Shown here one piece after another: positions 1 through 7,881 of a stretch of 64,000 nt of DNA. Source of the stretch: Lachnospiraceae bacterium UBA7205. Its GTDB lineage: Bacteria > Bacillota > Clostridia > Lachnospirales > Lachnospiraceae. The notes beneath the pieces are model-generated. The model did no database searches, was not told the DNA's origin, and saw only the letters and a list, made by a program, of their open reading frames with translations. Both the position numbers and the translations under genes were made by a program. The stretch's first letter is position 1. Each line of letters starts with the position of its first letter. The stretch lies in NCBI GenBank assembly GCA_002490665.1, contig DKUL01000049.1, positions 1 through 64,000 of the forward strand, in the 5' to 3' direction.

Positions 1-37
1 TATAAGATTTTTCAGATTGTGGCTTGTGTGCATAACT

Positions 38-1660
38 TTATACTGCGCGGTCAGTCTTTTCGACCGCCAGTATATCCACTGCTGCGCGCTCGATTGCCAG
101 TCCTTTCTTATACCGCTCGATAAAGGCTTCAAAGCCTTCCACGTCCTTTGCATCCGGCTCCATGCGCACGGACTCCTCACCGGCAAATACCCTGTTGCCA
201 AGGTAATCGCTCAAGGACTCGTCCGCACCTTTTTTCATCATGTAGTTTGCAAGCACCGCGATGCCCCATGCACCGCCCTCGCCCGCTGTCTTCATGACAG
301 AAACCGGCACGTTAACGGCAGCGGCAACCACCTTCTGCCCGACACCCTCTGTCTTAAACAGCCCGCCGTGTCCGAGAAGCTCATCCAGCGTGACATGCTC
401 CTGCTTGAACAGAATGTCCATACCGATTTTAATCGCGCCAAGCGCCGTGAAAAGGTTGACGCGCATAAAGTTGGCAAGGTTAAACTTCGCATCCGGCGTG
501 CGCACAAAAAGCGGCCTGCCTTCCTCGAAGCCGGTCACATGCTCGCCGGAAAAATAGCCGTATGCCAGCAGCCCGCCACAGTCGGCATCGCCCTCGAGCG
601 CCTTCCTGTAAAGCGTTCCGTAGAGTTCGTTCATGTCCACCTTCTGCCCCATGGACTCCTGGAATTCCTTAAATATATTGACCCATGCGTTCAAGTCGGA
701 AGTACAGTTGTTGCAGTGCACCATTGCCACAAGGCTTCCGTCCGGTGTCGTCACCAGGTCAAGCGCGTCATAGGATTTTGACAAATCCTTCTCGAGAACT
801 GCCATGGCAAACACAGAAGTGCCCGCAGAGATATTGCCCGTGCGCTGCGCCACACTGTTTGTCGCCACCATGCCGGTACCCGCATCACCCTCGGGCGGAC
901 ACATCGGAATCCCTGCCTGCAATGTGCCTGTCACATCAAGGAGCTTCGCACCCGCCTCCGTGAGCGTGCCGCCCCTGTCGCCGGAAACCAGCACCTTCGG
1001 CATAATGTCCCCAAGCTTCCACGCAAAATTCTTATCCGCCACGAGCTCGTCAAACTGGGCAGTCATCCGCCTGTTAAAGTCCTTGGTTTCAATGTCGATG
1101 GGGAACATGCCTGACGCCTCGCCCACGCCGAGCACCTTCTCACCGCTTAACTGCCAGTGGATATAGCCTGCAAGGGTCGTAAAAAAGTCCACATTTCCTA
1201 CGTGTTCTTCCCCATTCAGAATTGCCTGGTACAGATGTGCAATGCTCCATCTCTGCGGGATATGATAGTCAAAAAGCGCCGTGAGCTTCTCACTCGCCTC
1301 CTGTGTTATCGTATTCCGCCATGTCCGGAAAGGCACCAGAAGCTCCCCATTTTTGTCAAATGCCATGTAGCCATGCATCATGGCGCTGAAGCCGATGGAG
1401 CCAAGTGTCCTGATTTCCGTTCCGTACTGCTTTTTTACCTGCGCCGCCAGATCCTGGTAGCAATCCTGCAAGCCATTCCAGATTGCATCAAGGCTGTAGG
1501 TCCAGATATTGTTCACCAGCTGGTTTTCCCAGTCATGGTTGCCAATGGCAAGCACCCCATGGTCTTCGTCAATCAGTACCGCCTTGATTCTGGTCGAGCC
1601 AAACTCAATGCCAAGTGCCGTCCTGCCGCTTTCAATAGCGTTTTTCCCGTCAAGTCCCAT
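38..1660 (-). CDS. FGGY-family carbohydrate kinase (ribulokinase/xylulokinase-like)
   Basis: Predicted cytoplasmic sugar kinase that transfers the ATP gamma-phosphate to a ketopentose or related sugar. The 540 residues fit the FGGY family. The N-terminal phosphate-binding segment is GIEFGSTRIKAVLID (about 17-31), followed by the WENQLVNNIWTYS segment I associate with an alternative AraB-type kinase of Bacteroides and Lachnospiraceae. The C-terminal FGGY domain contains the GHGGLFKT and AGEGGAWGIA blocks, matching the family adenosine-binding GG motifs. ATG at 1660 is preceded by AGGAGG eight bases upstream. Only 37 bases follow the stop, so pathway neighbours (isomerase, epimerase) cannot be seen. 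The substrate is inferred: L-ribulose is my first guess and D-xylulose the alternative. Confidence 0.85.
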   Translation of the reverse strand: MGLDGKNAIESGRTALGIEFGSTRIKAVLIDEDHGVLAIGNHDWENQLVNNIWTYSLDAIWNGLQDCYQDLAAQVKKQYGTEIRTLGSIGFSAMMHGYMAFDKNGELLVPFRTWRNTITQEASEKLTALFDYHIPQRWSIAHLYQAILNGEEHVGNVDFFTTLAGYIHWQLSGEKVLGVGEASGMFPIDIETKDFNRRMTAQFDELVADKNFAWKLGDIMPKVLVSGDRGGTLTEAGAKLLDVTGTLQAGIPMCPPEGDAGTGMVATNSVAQRTGNISAGTSVFAMAVLEKDLSKSYDALDLVTTPDGSLVAMVHCNNCTSDLNAWVNIFKEFQESMGQKVDMNELYGTLYRKALEGDADCGGLLAYGYFSGEHVTGFEEGRPLFVRTPDAKFNLANFMRVNLFTALGAIKIGMDILFKQEHVTLDELLGHGGLFKTEGVGQKVVAAAVNVPVSVMKTAGEGGAWGIAVLANYMMKKGADESLSDYLGNRVFAGEESVRMEPDAKDVEGFEAFIERYKKGLAIERAAVDILAVEKTDRAV

Positions 1661-1783
1661 TTGTTATACCTCCTAATACAGCATCTTCAAGTATACTCAT
1701 GAAAAGTCCCTTATTCCTATATCTATAAGTATAACACCAAAACGGGATATTGCAAGATTTTGTTTACTCATTTCTAAACTATT

Positions 1784-3139
1784 TTAGTATTTTGTTGTCG
1801 TCACCTTAAACTCCCATCTGCCCTTGTGGTAGCGTGCCATGGTGACAAGCCCGGTCAGCGCCCAGGTAAACCCGGTGGTAAAAAAGATACCCCACACACC
1901 GATAAACGGAATCTTTGTGAGCGGGACGGCAAACCCGACGCGCCCTGCCACTTCCATCAGCCCGTTAACCATGGCAAACGCAGCGTCTCCCACGCCGTTA
2001 AGCACGCTCCTTGCAACATAAATCATGCCGAGGAAGAAATAGAAAAAGCTCGTAATCGAAAGCCCTTTCGCACCGATGGCAATGACCTCGGGGTCTGTCA
2101 CAAAAATGCTGACAATGGTTTCCCCGAACAGCTGGCAGGGTATCAGCATGACGATGCTGACCACCACAACGCTCTTAAATCCAGCCTTGTACCCCTGTTT
2201 TACCCTGTCTATCTTTCCAGCGCCGATATTCTGCCCCGTATATGTCGTAAGCGCTGTACCCAGGGAATTGTACGGCTGCTGCACCAGCTGCTCAATGCGT
2301 CCGAGCGCGGTGTTGGCTGCAACCACGCTCTCCCCGAATCCGTTGACAATCCGCTGAAGGAAAATGCATGAAAACGCAATCAGTGCATTCTGGAACGCAA
2401 TCGGCATCCCGAGCACAAAACACCGCCGTATAATGTCACCGCGTACAGGCCTGTTCTCCTTTTTCACGCGGAAGCATGAAATTTTGCGCAGGGCATAGAT
2501 AAATGCGCCGGTGGCTGCCACGAGCTGTGCAATGACCGTCGCAAGCGCCACCCCGAAAACAGACCACCCATACACAATGACAAACAGAAGATCCAGACCA
2601 ATGTTGATAAAACACGACAGCACCATAAAATACAGCGGTGTCTTGGAATCGCCCAGTGCACGCAGCACCGATGCCACGCCATTGTATGCCGCGATTGCCA
2701 GAATACCCGCGCAGGATACCCGCATATAGATAACCGCATCATCAAGAATCACACCCGGCGTGTTGAGTGCCACAAGCACCCACCGCGCCGTGGCAACGCC
2801 TATGATACCCATAAAAAGCGAAACTACCGCCAGCAGATACATGCCATTGATAATGCTTTTCTCAACCATGTCCATCCTGTCCGCGCCAAAGTACTGGGAC
2901 ACTACGACACCCACGCCTGCCGCAATGCCAAAACTCATCGCAAAAAACAGGAAGTTCAGGGAGCCGGTTGCGCCGACTGCCGCCAGCGCGTTTGGTCCGA
3001 CAAAGCGCCCGACCACAATTGAGTCTACCATGTTGTAAAACTGCTGGAAAAGATTTCCAATCAGCATTGGAATTGTGAATTTGATAAGAAGCTTTACCGG
3101 GCTTCCCTCTGTCATACTGAAAACTGCCTGTTTTTCCAT
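1784..3139 (-). CDS. MATE-family multidrug efflux transporter
   Basis: Integral membrane antiporter of the MATE (NorM/DinF) family, expected to expel cationic drugs or metabolites using a Na+ or H+ gradient. Its 451 residues are the usual length and hydrophobicity allows about 12 membrane spans. Family blocks are visible: PMLIGNLFQQFYNMVDSIVV near residues 24-43, GAVG/GATGS, and in the second half the NTALGRIEQLVQQPYNSLG and GAGKIDRVKQGYK segments that mirror the first. ATG at 3139 is preceded by CGGAGGAG. It is probably a single-gene unit, since spacers of 123 and 104 bp separate it from its neighbours. The substrate cannot be read from sequence. Confidence 0.93.
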   Translation of the reverse strand: MEKQAVFSMTEGSPVKLLIKFTIPMLIGNLFQQFYNMVDSIVVGRFVGPNALAAVGATGSLNFLFFAMSFGIAAGVGVVVSQYFGADRMDMVEKSIINGMYLLAVVSLFMGIIGVATARWVLVALNTPGVILDDAVIYMRVSCAGILAIAAYNGVASVLRALGDSKTPLYFMVLSCFINIGLDLLFVIVYGWSVFGVALATVIAQLVAATGAFIYALRKISCFRVKKENRPVRGDIIRRCFVLGMPIAFQNALIAFSCIFLQRIVNGFGESVVAANTALGRIEQLVQQPYNSLGTALTTYTGQNIGAGKIDRVKQGYKAGFKSVVVVSIVMLIPCQLFGETIVSIFVTDPEVIAIGAKGLSITSFFYFFLGMIYVARSVLNGVGDAAFAMVNGLMEVAGRVGFAVPLTKIPFIGVWGIFFTTGFTWALTGLVTMARYHKGRWEFKVTTTKY

Positions 3140-3243
3140 AATTTACTCCTCCGCAATATGATGTCTTTTTGTTCTTGAAGCACTATCATATCACGATTGA
3201 AAAATAAATCAATGGAGAATTTTAATATTCAGAAAAATTTTAT

Positions 3244-4002
3244 CTAACAAAAAACATCAACCGCGGCATTCAGCTTTCCCTTGCGCGTCTCACCCGATAT
3301 TTCCACAAAACGGAAGCGCCCGAATCCCCGCACGGAAACGGTTTCCCCGGGCTTTAACTGACCCGCATTATTTTCACTCACCCTTCCGTTAATCAGCACC
3401 TTTTTTGCCCGGAACAGGTCGACACTGCCGCTTCTTGACAGATTGTAGACTTTGGATATAATGCTGTCGGCTCGCGCCGCGCTGACCTGTACAGTCCTTC
3501 GTTCGAGATGTGTGATGGTTGATTCCGGTACCGTTTCCGCAATCCGGCAGTTTACATTGGTATGACGCACCTTGTCCAGGTTTTCGAGGATATAGGGCGC
3601 CATTTTCTCCGCGCAGAACAGGAATGCATGTTTGCCTGCAATCACAATGTCGCCTAACGTACTGCGCTCAATGCCAAGGTTCATCAGCGCACCAAGGTAA
3701 TCCCTGTGGCTCAGCTCCTCGCCAAATTTTTCAACCAGCGGTGCAATCTCGATACACGCTATCGGAAAATCCTCCTCGTACCCGCATAGCTCCTCACTGC
3801 CAAAGCGCAGCATCACCCGCTCGCAGTCCGCCGTCCCCCCGAATACCGTGACGGCGGCATAAGAAAGCTCGCGCTCCATCTGATAGTAGATATCAAGCTC
3901 CGATGCAGACAAAAATCCCGTAAACAGGTACTGGCTGTTATTGTACGCCTTGTCGGCAAGCTCCCCTAACCGCTTTTTCCATAAAATATCTTCCGAATCC
4001 AT
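3244..4002 (-). CDS. ylmH: YlmH-family S4-domain RNA-binding protein
   Basis: A 252-residue protein with the YlmH arrangement. An N-terminal globular region is followed by a C-terminal S4 RNA-binding domain (about 178-240) with the pattern RADSIISKVYNLSRS, then FRAKKVLINGRV and PGETVSVRGFGRF. YlmH proteins usually sit near division genes and have been linked to rescue of stalled ribosomes in Bacillus. Here there is no division cluster: the flanks are a MATE exporter and an Mrr-like nuclease. ATG at 4002 follows GGAAGG. The gene lies 25 bp from the upstream nuclease gene, so the two may be co-transcribed. Family assignment is confident; the cellular role is by analogy. Confidence 0.88.
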   Translation of the reverse strand: MDSEDILWKKRLGELADKAYNNSQYLFTGFLSASELDIYYQMERELSYAAVTVFGGTADCERVMLRFGSEELCGYEEDFPIACIEIAPLVEKFGEELSHRDYLGALMNLGIERSTLGDIVIAGKHAFLFCAEKMAPYILENLDKVRHTNVNCRIAETVPESTITHLERRTVQVSAARADSIISKVYNLSRSGSVDLFRAKKVLINGRVSENNAGQLKPGETVSVRGFGRFRFVEISGETRKGKLNAAVDVFC

Positions 4003-4027
4003 ATTCCTTCCCTTTCCGGCTTGTGGC

Positions 4028-4489
4028 TTATTCTTCCATCGCCTGCAGGTAATCCCTGTCCCACAAAAGTATTTTCAGCTTGCGCGCCGCCTGCACTGCG
4101 GGTTTTGTAAAATACTGGTTTGTCAGCACTGCACCGACCATCCTGTCATAATAATCGCGTCCCGCGTAAGCCTCCTGCACTGCCTTCACGCCGACAAGCC
4201 CCGTGTAGCGCTTGCACTGTATGGCATAGGTGACGCCATCCTTCTCCGCAAGAATGTCAATTCCATAGTCACCGCTGCTCCTTGTGACCTGCACATCAAC
4301 AAATCCATTGGCTGAAAGCAAGTCCGCGCAGTAATATTCAAAGTCGAAGCCGTCCATCTCGTCCAGCTCCCTTGTCCTGGCATTTCTGCGAAACTGCCTG
4401 CAAAGCAGGACGCCTGCCACGGCAGTCAGCGCAATGACGGCCACAACTGCTGTTATGACCAATAACTGTGTATTCATATATGAATTCAT
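4028..4489 (-). CDS. Membrane-anchored Mrr-like restriction endonuclease-fold protein
   Basis: A 153-residue protein with one N-terminal membrane helix (about 8-30, rich in V/A/L/I) followed by a basic patch (RQFRRNARTR) and a cytoplasmic Mrr_cat-type domain. The PD-(D/E)XK signature is legible: GDYGIDI (Asp74 and Asp78), then YAIQCKRY with Gln91 and Lys93. Mrr-like domains cut DNA, often methylated DNA, but small membrane-tethered versions are common in Firmicutes and their role is unclear. The gene is short of a full Mrr enzyme because the N-terminal winged-helix DNA-binding part is absent. ATG at 4489 was chosen for the AGGAAG upstream; a second in-frame ATG lies 12 bases on. Confidence 0.82.
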   Translation of the reverse strand: MNSYMNTQLLVITAVVAVIALTAVAGVLLCRQFRRNARTRELDEMDGFDFEYYCADLLSANGFVDVQVTRSSGDYGIDILAEKDGVTYAIQCKRYTGLVGVKAVQEAYAGRDYYDRMVGAVLTNQYFTKPAVQAARKLKILLWDRDYLQAMEE

Positions 4490-4542
4490 TTCCGGCTTCC
4501 TTTTTCCATATTTTATCCCTGCGTTATTTGACAGCTCCTTAT

Positions 4543-5520
4543 TTATAGCTCGTGTGTGCCCATATATGTTTCATAATACTGCCTCGCAGTTTTATCGTCC
4601 AGGGCAAAGCGCTTTTTAAGCTTGTCTATAATAGTCTCTTCGGCAATGCCGTCTTCCACCTTATCCAGTATAAATGCCTCAATTCCTTCTTCCCGACCCT
4701 GATATATTAATATTTCATCCCTTGAAAACTGTGCCATTGTCATATCGCATACCTCCTTATCCGATAATAAATCCACAAAAATCCCTCGTTCCAGCAGTAA
4801 TCCCAGATACTCCTCTGTGCTTGATATGTTCACAGGTTTTATATATTTTTCATTTCTTTCAGATCTCTGCATATACGTTATCCCATTTGCTGTCAGCGCA
4901 TAGTTTTGCATATCGCCTTCATAATGCATGAACCGTTCTGGTTTTAACTCCTGTTCAATGTATGCTAAAATTTCCTTTTGCGTCATTCGGAAATCATATA
5001 CATGTACATCAACTTCCAAATCCGGACTTGCTGCCCTGTCCTTATTTCTCCTGGATGACGAAATGTATGATTCGCTTAGTGATATATCATACTGCAGCAT
5101 TGCGGGCAGTCTGTTTTCCTGCTGTTCCAACCCCATCTGCAACAGATACAGTTTGGGCACCGGAAAATATACACGTCCTTTGCCGTACAGCAGCCGCTCG
5201 CTGTCCACTGTGGAACGTAGTCCCGCCACAATATATTCCAGCATCCTGTATGGAATATTAGGTGATACAGAGGACTGTTCCTCCATCATAATATAGAAAA
5301 TATCATCACATAAAAATGCAAGATCATTCTCCTTGTTTCCAAACAGTACCGGACGCACATTGGCAGCCGATACTTTCTCGCTTTCCAGTCCCAATAAGTC
5401 AGCAGCTAGCTTCCTTTGCCGTTCTTCTGACTCATATACCTTCTTAAAAAATGTGTCTTTTGCCTTTCTGTTTATTGGTATTGTCTGTTCCGTCCCTTGT
5501 TGTGCATTCTTTTGATTCAT
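4543..5520 (-). CDS. Rpn-family PD-(D/E)XK nuclease (transposase-like)
   Basis: A 325-residue member of the Rpn / PDDEXK transposase-like group. The opening block (RKAKDTFFKKVYESEERQRK) is typical of the family. The nuclease core shows NDLAFLCDDIFYIMMEEQSS (about 85-104), with an Asp followed by a Glu-x-Gln-Ser in place of the E-x-K or E-x-Q motif. The C-terminal third is charged and probably helical. Family members include E. coli Rpn proteins that nick DNA and promote recombination; many Lachnospiraceae carry dozens of copies. No inverted repeats flank it, so it does not look like an intact mobile element. A decayed relative lies at 32211-32429. ATG at 5520 follows GGGAGAAAGCAGGA. Confidence 0.8.
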   Translation of the reverse strand: MNQKNAQQGTEQTIPINRKAKDTFFKKVYESEERQRKLAADLLGLESEKVSAANVRPVLFGNKENDLAFLCDDIFYIMMEEQSSVSPNIPYRMLEYIVAGLRSTVDSERLLYGKGRVYFPVPKLYLLQMGLEQQENRLPAMLQYDISLSESYISSSRRNKDRAASPDLEVDVHVYDFRMTQKEILAYIEQELKPERFMHYEGDMQNYALTANGITYMQRSERNEKYIKPVNISSTEEYLGLLLERGIFVDLLSDKEVCDMTMAQFSRDEILIYQGREEGIEAFILDKVEDGIAEETIIDKLKKRFALDDKTARQYYETYMGTHEL

Positions 5521-5784
5521 TCCTGCTTTCTCCCTTGTCGTGTTTCCAAAATGACAGCTGATAAAAAGCAGTATACGTTACAAACATCTGTTTGTCAAGA
5601 ACTTTTGTTTGTATCATAAAAAATTTATTGATATTTTTAGTATACACAATCCGTTCTTATTTCACAAGCGTAATGTACCGTCTTCGGCTGCCATTAAATT
5701 TTTTCTTTACAAATGCAGCCATATAGTGTATAGTGCGAGTAGCGGCATTGATTATGCCGCGTGTAACAATTCACTTTGATTCAT

Positions 5785-5888
5785 TGCAGAGTAGAATCGC
5801 GTGCGTTAAGTGCCTTGTGAACAGGGAGTTGTCACAGGGACGAAAAAACAGTTTGTTTTGCGGTACGAGGTTCGCATCCCGCTGCTAC
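5785..5888 (+). promoter_or_regulatory. THF riboswitch upstream of folT
   Basis: The segment carries conserved blocks of the tetrahydrofolate riboswitch in order: GAGTAGA near 5789, GCGTTAAGTGCC near 5802, an AGGGAGTTGTCAC block near 5822, GGACGAAA near 5837, and a closing GCGGTACGAGG...GCATCCCGCT near 5859-5884. Terminal pairing of the GAGTAG and CTGCTAC blocks is possible. The next gene encodes an ECF folate S component, the commonest target of this class. The distance to the start codon is about 105 bases. I could not pick a clear terminator, so control may act on translation near the AAGGAGG at 5979. The preceding stretch 5521-5784 shows no other gene. Confidence 0.85.
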
Positions 5889-5992
5889 ATATTTGATATC
5901 TTTAAGGTCAGTGTCGAATGTTCTTTTTCGAATGCCTTGTTTGAAAGTCTCATTTGTGTAGTTTCAGGCTGCTGCATAAAGGAGGTTTTTTT

Positions 5993-6565
5993 ATGCAAAA
6001 ATTGAAGAAACACTATCTGGACTCTATGAAGGAGCTCACGGTCACCCGAAATCTCACCCTTTGCGGACTGATGGCGGCGCTTGCCATTGTCCTGAACTAC
6101 ACCACTTCCATCTTTATCACGCCCAATATCCGCATCGGCTTCTCCGGTTATCCGAACCGCGTAATCGAGTATATGTTTGGGCCGTTTGTCGGGGCAGTCT
6201 TCGGGGCTGTGCTTGACATCCTGAAATACTTCCTAAAACCTGACGGAGGCGCCTTTTTCTTTGGCTATACGTTCAATGTCATGGTTGCCGGCGTCATATA
6301 CGGTTTCATCCTGCACAAAAAGCCCGTCAGGGTATGGCGCATTTTCATTGCCGAATTTCTGGTAAAGCTGATTGTAAACTGCGGTCTGAACACACTGTGG
6401 CTCTCAATGCTGGGCGGCAAGTCCTTTGTGGCGATTCTACCCGCGCGCATCATCAAAAATGTCATTATGCTGCCGATTGACACCATGATTTTGTTTTTTG
6501 TGCTTACATTTATATCCCTTATTTTGAATAAGTCCGAGTTTTCCAGCTATGGACGTGTAAAATAG
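5993..6565 (+). CDS. folT: Folate ECF transporter S component FolT
   Basis: Membrane substrate-binding subunit (190 residues, about six spans) of an energy-coupling-factor importer for folate. It would work with the shared EcfA/EcfA'/EcfT module encoded elsewhere. Family cues are the start TRNLTLCGLMAALAIVLNY, the RIGFSGYPNRVIEYMFGPF loop, and GAVFGAVLDILKYFLKPDG, which fit FolT-type S components. ATG at 5993 was chosen because AAAGGAGG lies 7-8 bases upstream; a longer reading frame from 5954 has no such site. The THF riboswitch upstream supports folate rather than another vitamin. It appears to be a single-gene unit. Confidence 0.9.
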   Translation: MQKLKKHYLDSMKELTVTRNLTLCGLMAALAIVLNYTTSIFITPNIRIGFSGYPNRVIEYMFGPFVGAVFGAVLDILKYFLKPDGGAFFFGYTFNVMVAGVIYGFILHKKPVRVWRIFIAEFLVKLIVNCGLNTLWLSMLGGKSFVAILPARIIKNVIMLPIDTMILFFVLTFISLILNKSEFSSYGRVK

Positions 6566-6650
6566 GTGTTCCTGTCCAGTATGTGTTTCCATTTCCTTTT
6601 TTTGCCGAACACGCTTTTTCCCTTTTTTCACGCGGTAAAGTGTGATAAAC

Positions 6651-6775
6651 TATAGTAAACGACAAAAGTGCGTGTTGTTTACTATAATTGATGCACACGA
6701 CCGCATAAGGAAATTAGTCGCTTTGCGACATGCGGTCGGCGCAAGTAAACACAAATATTATTTGCGTTTACTATA
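6651..6775. repeat. 125-bp MITE-like element with 10-bp perfect terminal inverted repeats
   Basis: The element begins TATAGTAAAC and ends GTTTACTATA, exact reverse complements. Inside are three hairpins: 6651-6686 (14-bp stem with one G-T pair), 6698-6738 (9-bp CGACCGCAT stem with an inner GTCGC/GCGAC stem), and 6744-6772 (13-bp stem with one mismatch). TA dinucleotides at both edges could be a target duplication. It has no coding capacity. Its last 24 bases recur exactly at 45981-46004. It lies between folT and the Hpt-like gene; the rest of the 335-bp gap holds the inverted repeat at 6801-6870. Confidence 0.6.
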
Positions 6776-6800
6776 TTATTTAAGAACACTTCCACTGCTT

Positions 6801-6870
6801 TAGGACGTGTCTGAAAAATAATTCCTGCCAGCTGTACAGATGGCAGAAAACTTTTTTCGGACACGCCCTA
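6801..6870. repeat. 70-bp imperfect inverted repeat just upstream of the Hpt-like gene
   Basis: Outer arms TAGGACGTGTCTGAAAAA and its counterpart ending CGGACACGCCCTA pair over about 18 bp with two imperfections. An inner CTGCCA/TGGCAG stem (6825-6830 and 6841-6846) extends the hairpin. It ends 15 bases before the ribosome binding site of the next gene. It could be a short non-autonomous insertion, a transcript-stabilising hairpin or an attenuator; nothing in the sequence decides. Confidence 0.5.
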
Positions 6871-6900
6871 TAAAAGGGATTTTTAACGGAGGAATACATA

Positions 6901-7800
6901 ATGGAATACAGTTACAACCGAATATGCGGCGAGATGAACCGGATTGTCAGCAAGTTTGCCCTGATATGGCTGGTTTTTATGACAGGCGTGTCACTTATTA
7001 TCGGAGTGCTCTGTGCTTATGGCGTTCTGCCTCTGGCTGTGCTCTGGTCTCTTGCAGGGATTATTCCAACAGGGCTTGCACTGCTTGCGGCTGTATGCTT
7101 TTTTCACAAGCAGGTAAAACTGCTTGCACAGAAGCAGCAGATTTCCATGATGGCGTACCATGCCAAGCAGGTCATTAACAGCATCCAGCAGCAGATTCCC
7201 GATACCTTAATCAGCGACAGCAAAATTAAAATGCGCTATCTTGCCCGCCACGGAATTGATGTCGACGCCGCACTGGCAAGGCTCGGGCAAAATGTCGAGG
7301 CGTACAACGAGCGTGCACTTGCCTTTTTGCGGGAAAGCGACAAATATGAGGACACACTCTATGACCTGATGCAGGCAGGCACATTAATTCAGTACGGCAC
7401 AAGCGCCCACGCCCTGAGGGTGCGTGCGAACGAGCTGGGACTGATAACCCTCACGGATACGGCATTTTTCCATGAAATAGAGGCGTATGCGGGCAGCCTT
7501 GACATCGTGCGCGCCAACTGGAAAAAGCTCTCCCTTGAGCTGGACGAGGCTTACACCATATTAAATGAGTACGTAAAATCACTCGGCCTGAAGGAGGACG
7601 CTGTCGACAAGGATGGCAACCACATGACCTTCAAGAAATGGAGCGAACAGCTTCAGGAAGCATTTCATGCACTTGAGCTTTATGACACCACCCGGGCAAA
7701 GCAGATACTGAGCGAGCTTGTCAAATTTCAGATAGACTCGGACATCACAAAATCGCTGAAGGCGATTATCACAAATATTGATGATATGATGGCAAACTAA
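6901..7800 (+). CDS. Membrane protein with a diverged Hpt-like domain
   Basis: A 299-residue protein. Two membrane helices (about 20-41 and 45-67) are followed by a cytoplasmic helical region. Residues 118-215 resemble a histidine phosphotransfer domain. GIDVDAALARLGQNVEAYNE mimics the usual Hpt opening, and TSAHALRVRANELGLITLTD places a His at about 170, where Hpt domains have a HxLKG-type motif. The Lys and Gly after the His are not conserved (HALRV), so phosphotransfer is uncertain. The remaining C-terminal 80 residues are charged and helical. ATG at 6901 follows ACGGAGGA. No histidine kinase or receiver gene is adjacent. It could also be a purely structural helical bundle. Confidence 0.6.
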   Translation: MEYSYNRICGEMNRIVSKFALIWLVFMTGVSLIIGVLCAYGVLPLAVLWSLAGIIPTGLALLAAVCFFHKQVKLLAQKQQISMMAYHAKQVINSIQQQIPDTLISDSKIKMRYLARHGIDVDAALARLGQNVEAYNERALAFLRESDKYEDTLYDLMQAGTLIQYGTSAHALRVRANELGLITLTDTAFFHEIEAYAGSLDIVRANWKKLSLELDEAYTILNEYVKSLGLKEDAVDKDGNHMTFKKWSEQLQEAFHALELYDTTRAKQILSELVKFQIDSDITKSLKAIITNIDDMMAN

Positions 7801-7820
7801 ACACTGCCTAAGCGTATTAT

Positions 7821-7856
7821 AAAAGCCGACAAAACATTTTCGTTTTGCCGGCTTTT
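7821..7856. terminator. Bidirectional rho-independent terminator
   Basis: A stem AAGCCGACAAAAC paired with GTTTTGCCGGCTT (one G-T pair), a short loop, a T-run on the plus side and an A-run before it. It sits between the convergent Hpt-like gene and the amylase gene and can serve both. Confidence 0.85.
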
Positions 7857-7881
7857 TGCGTATATCCGTTTTTCCTTTATC

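Noticed and set aside
17..781. 254-codon plus-strand frame
   Set aside because: It lies wholly opposite the FGGY kinase gene, has no family feature and no ribosome binding site; it is a shadow of the conserved frame.
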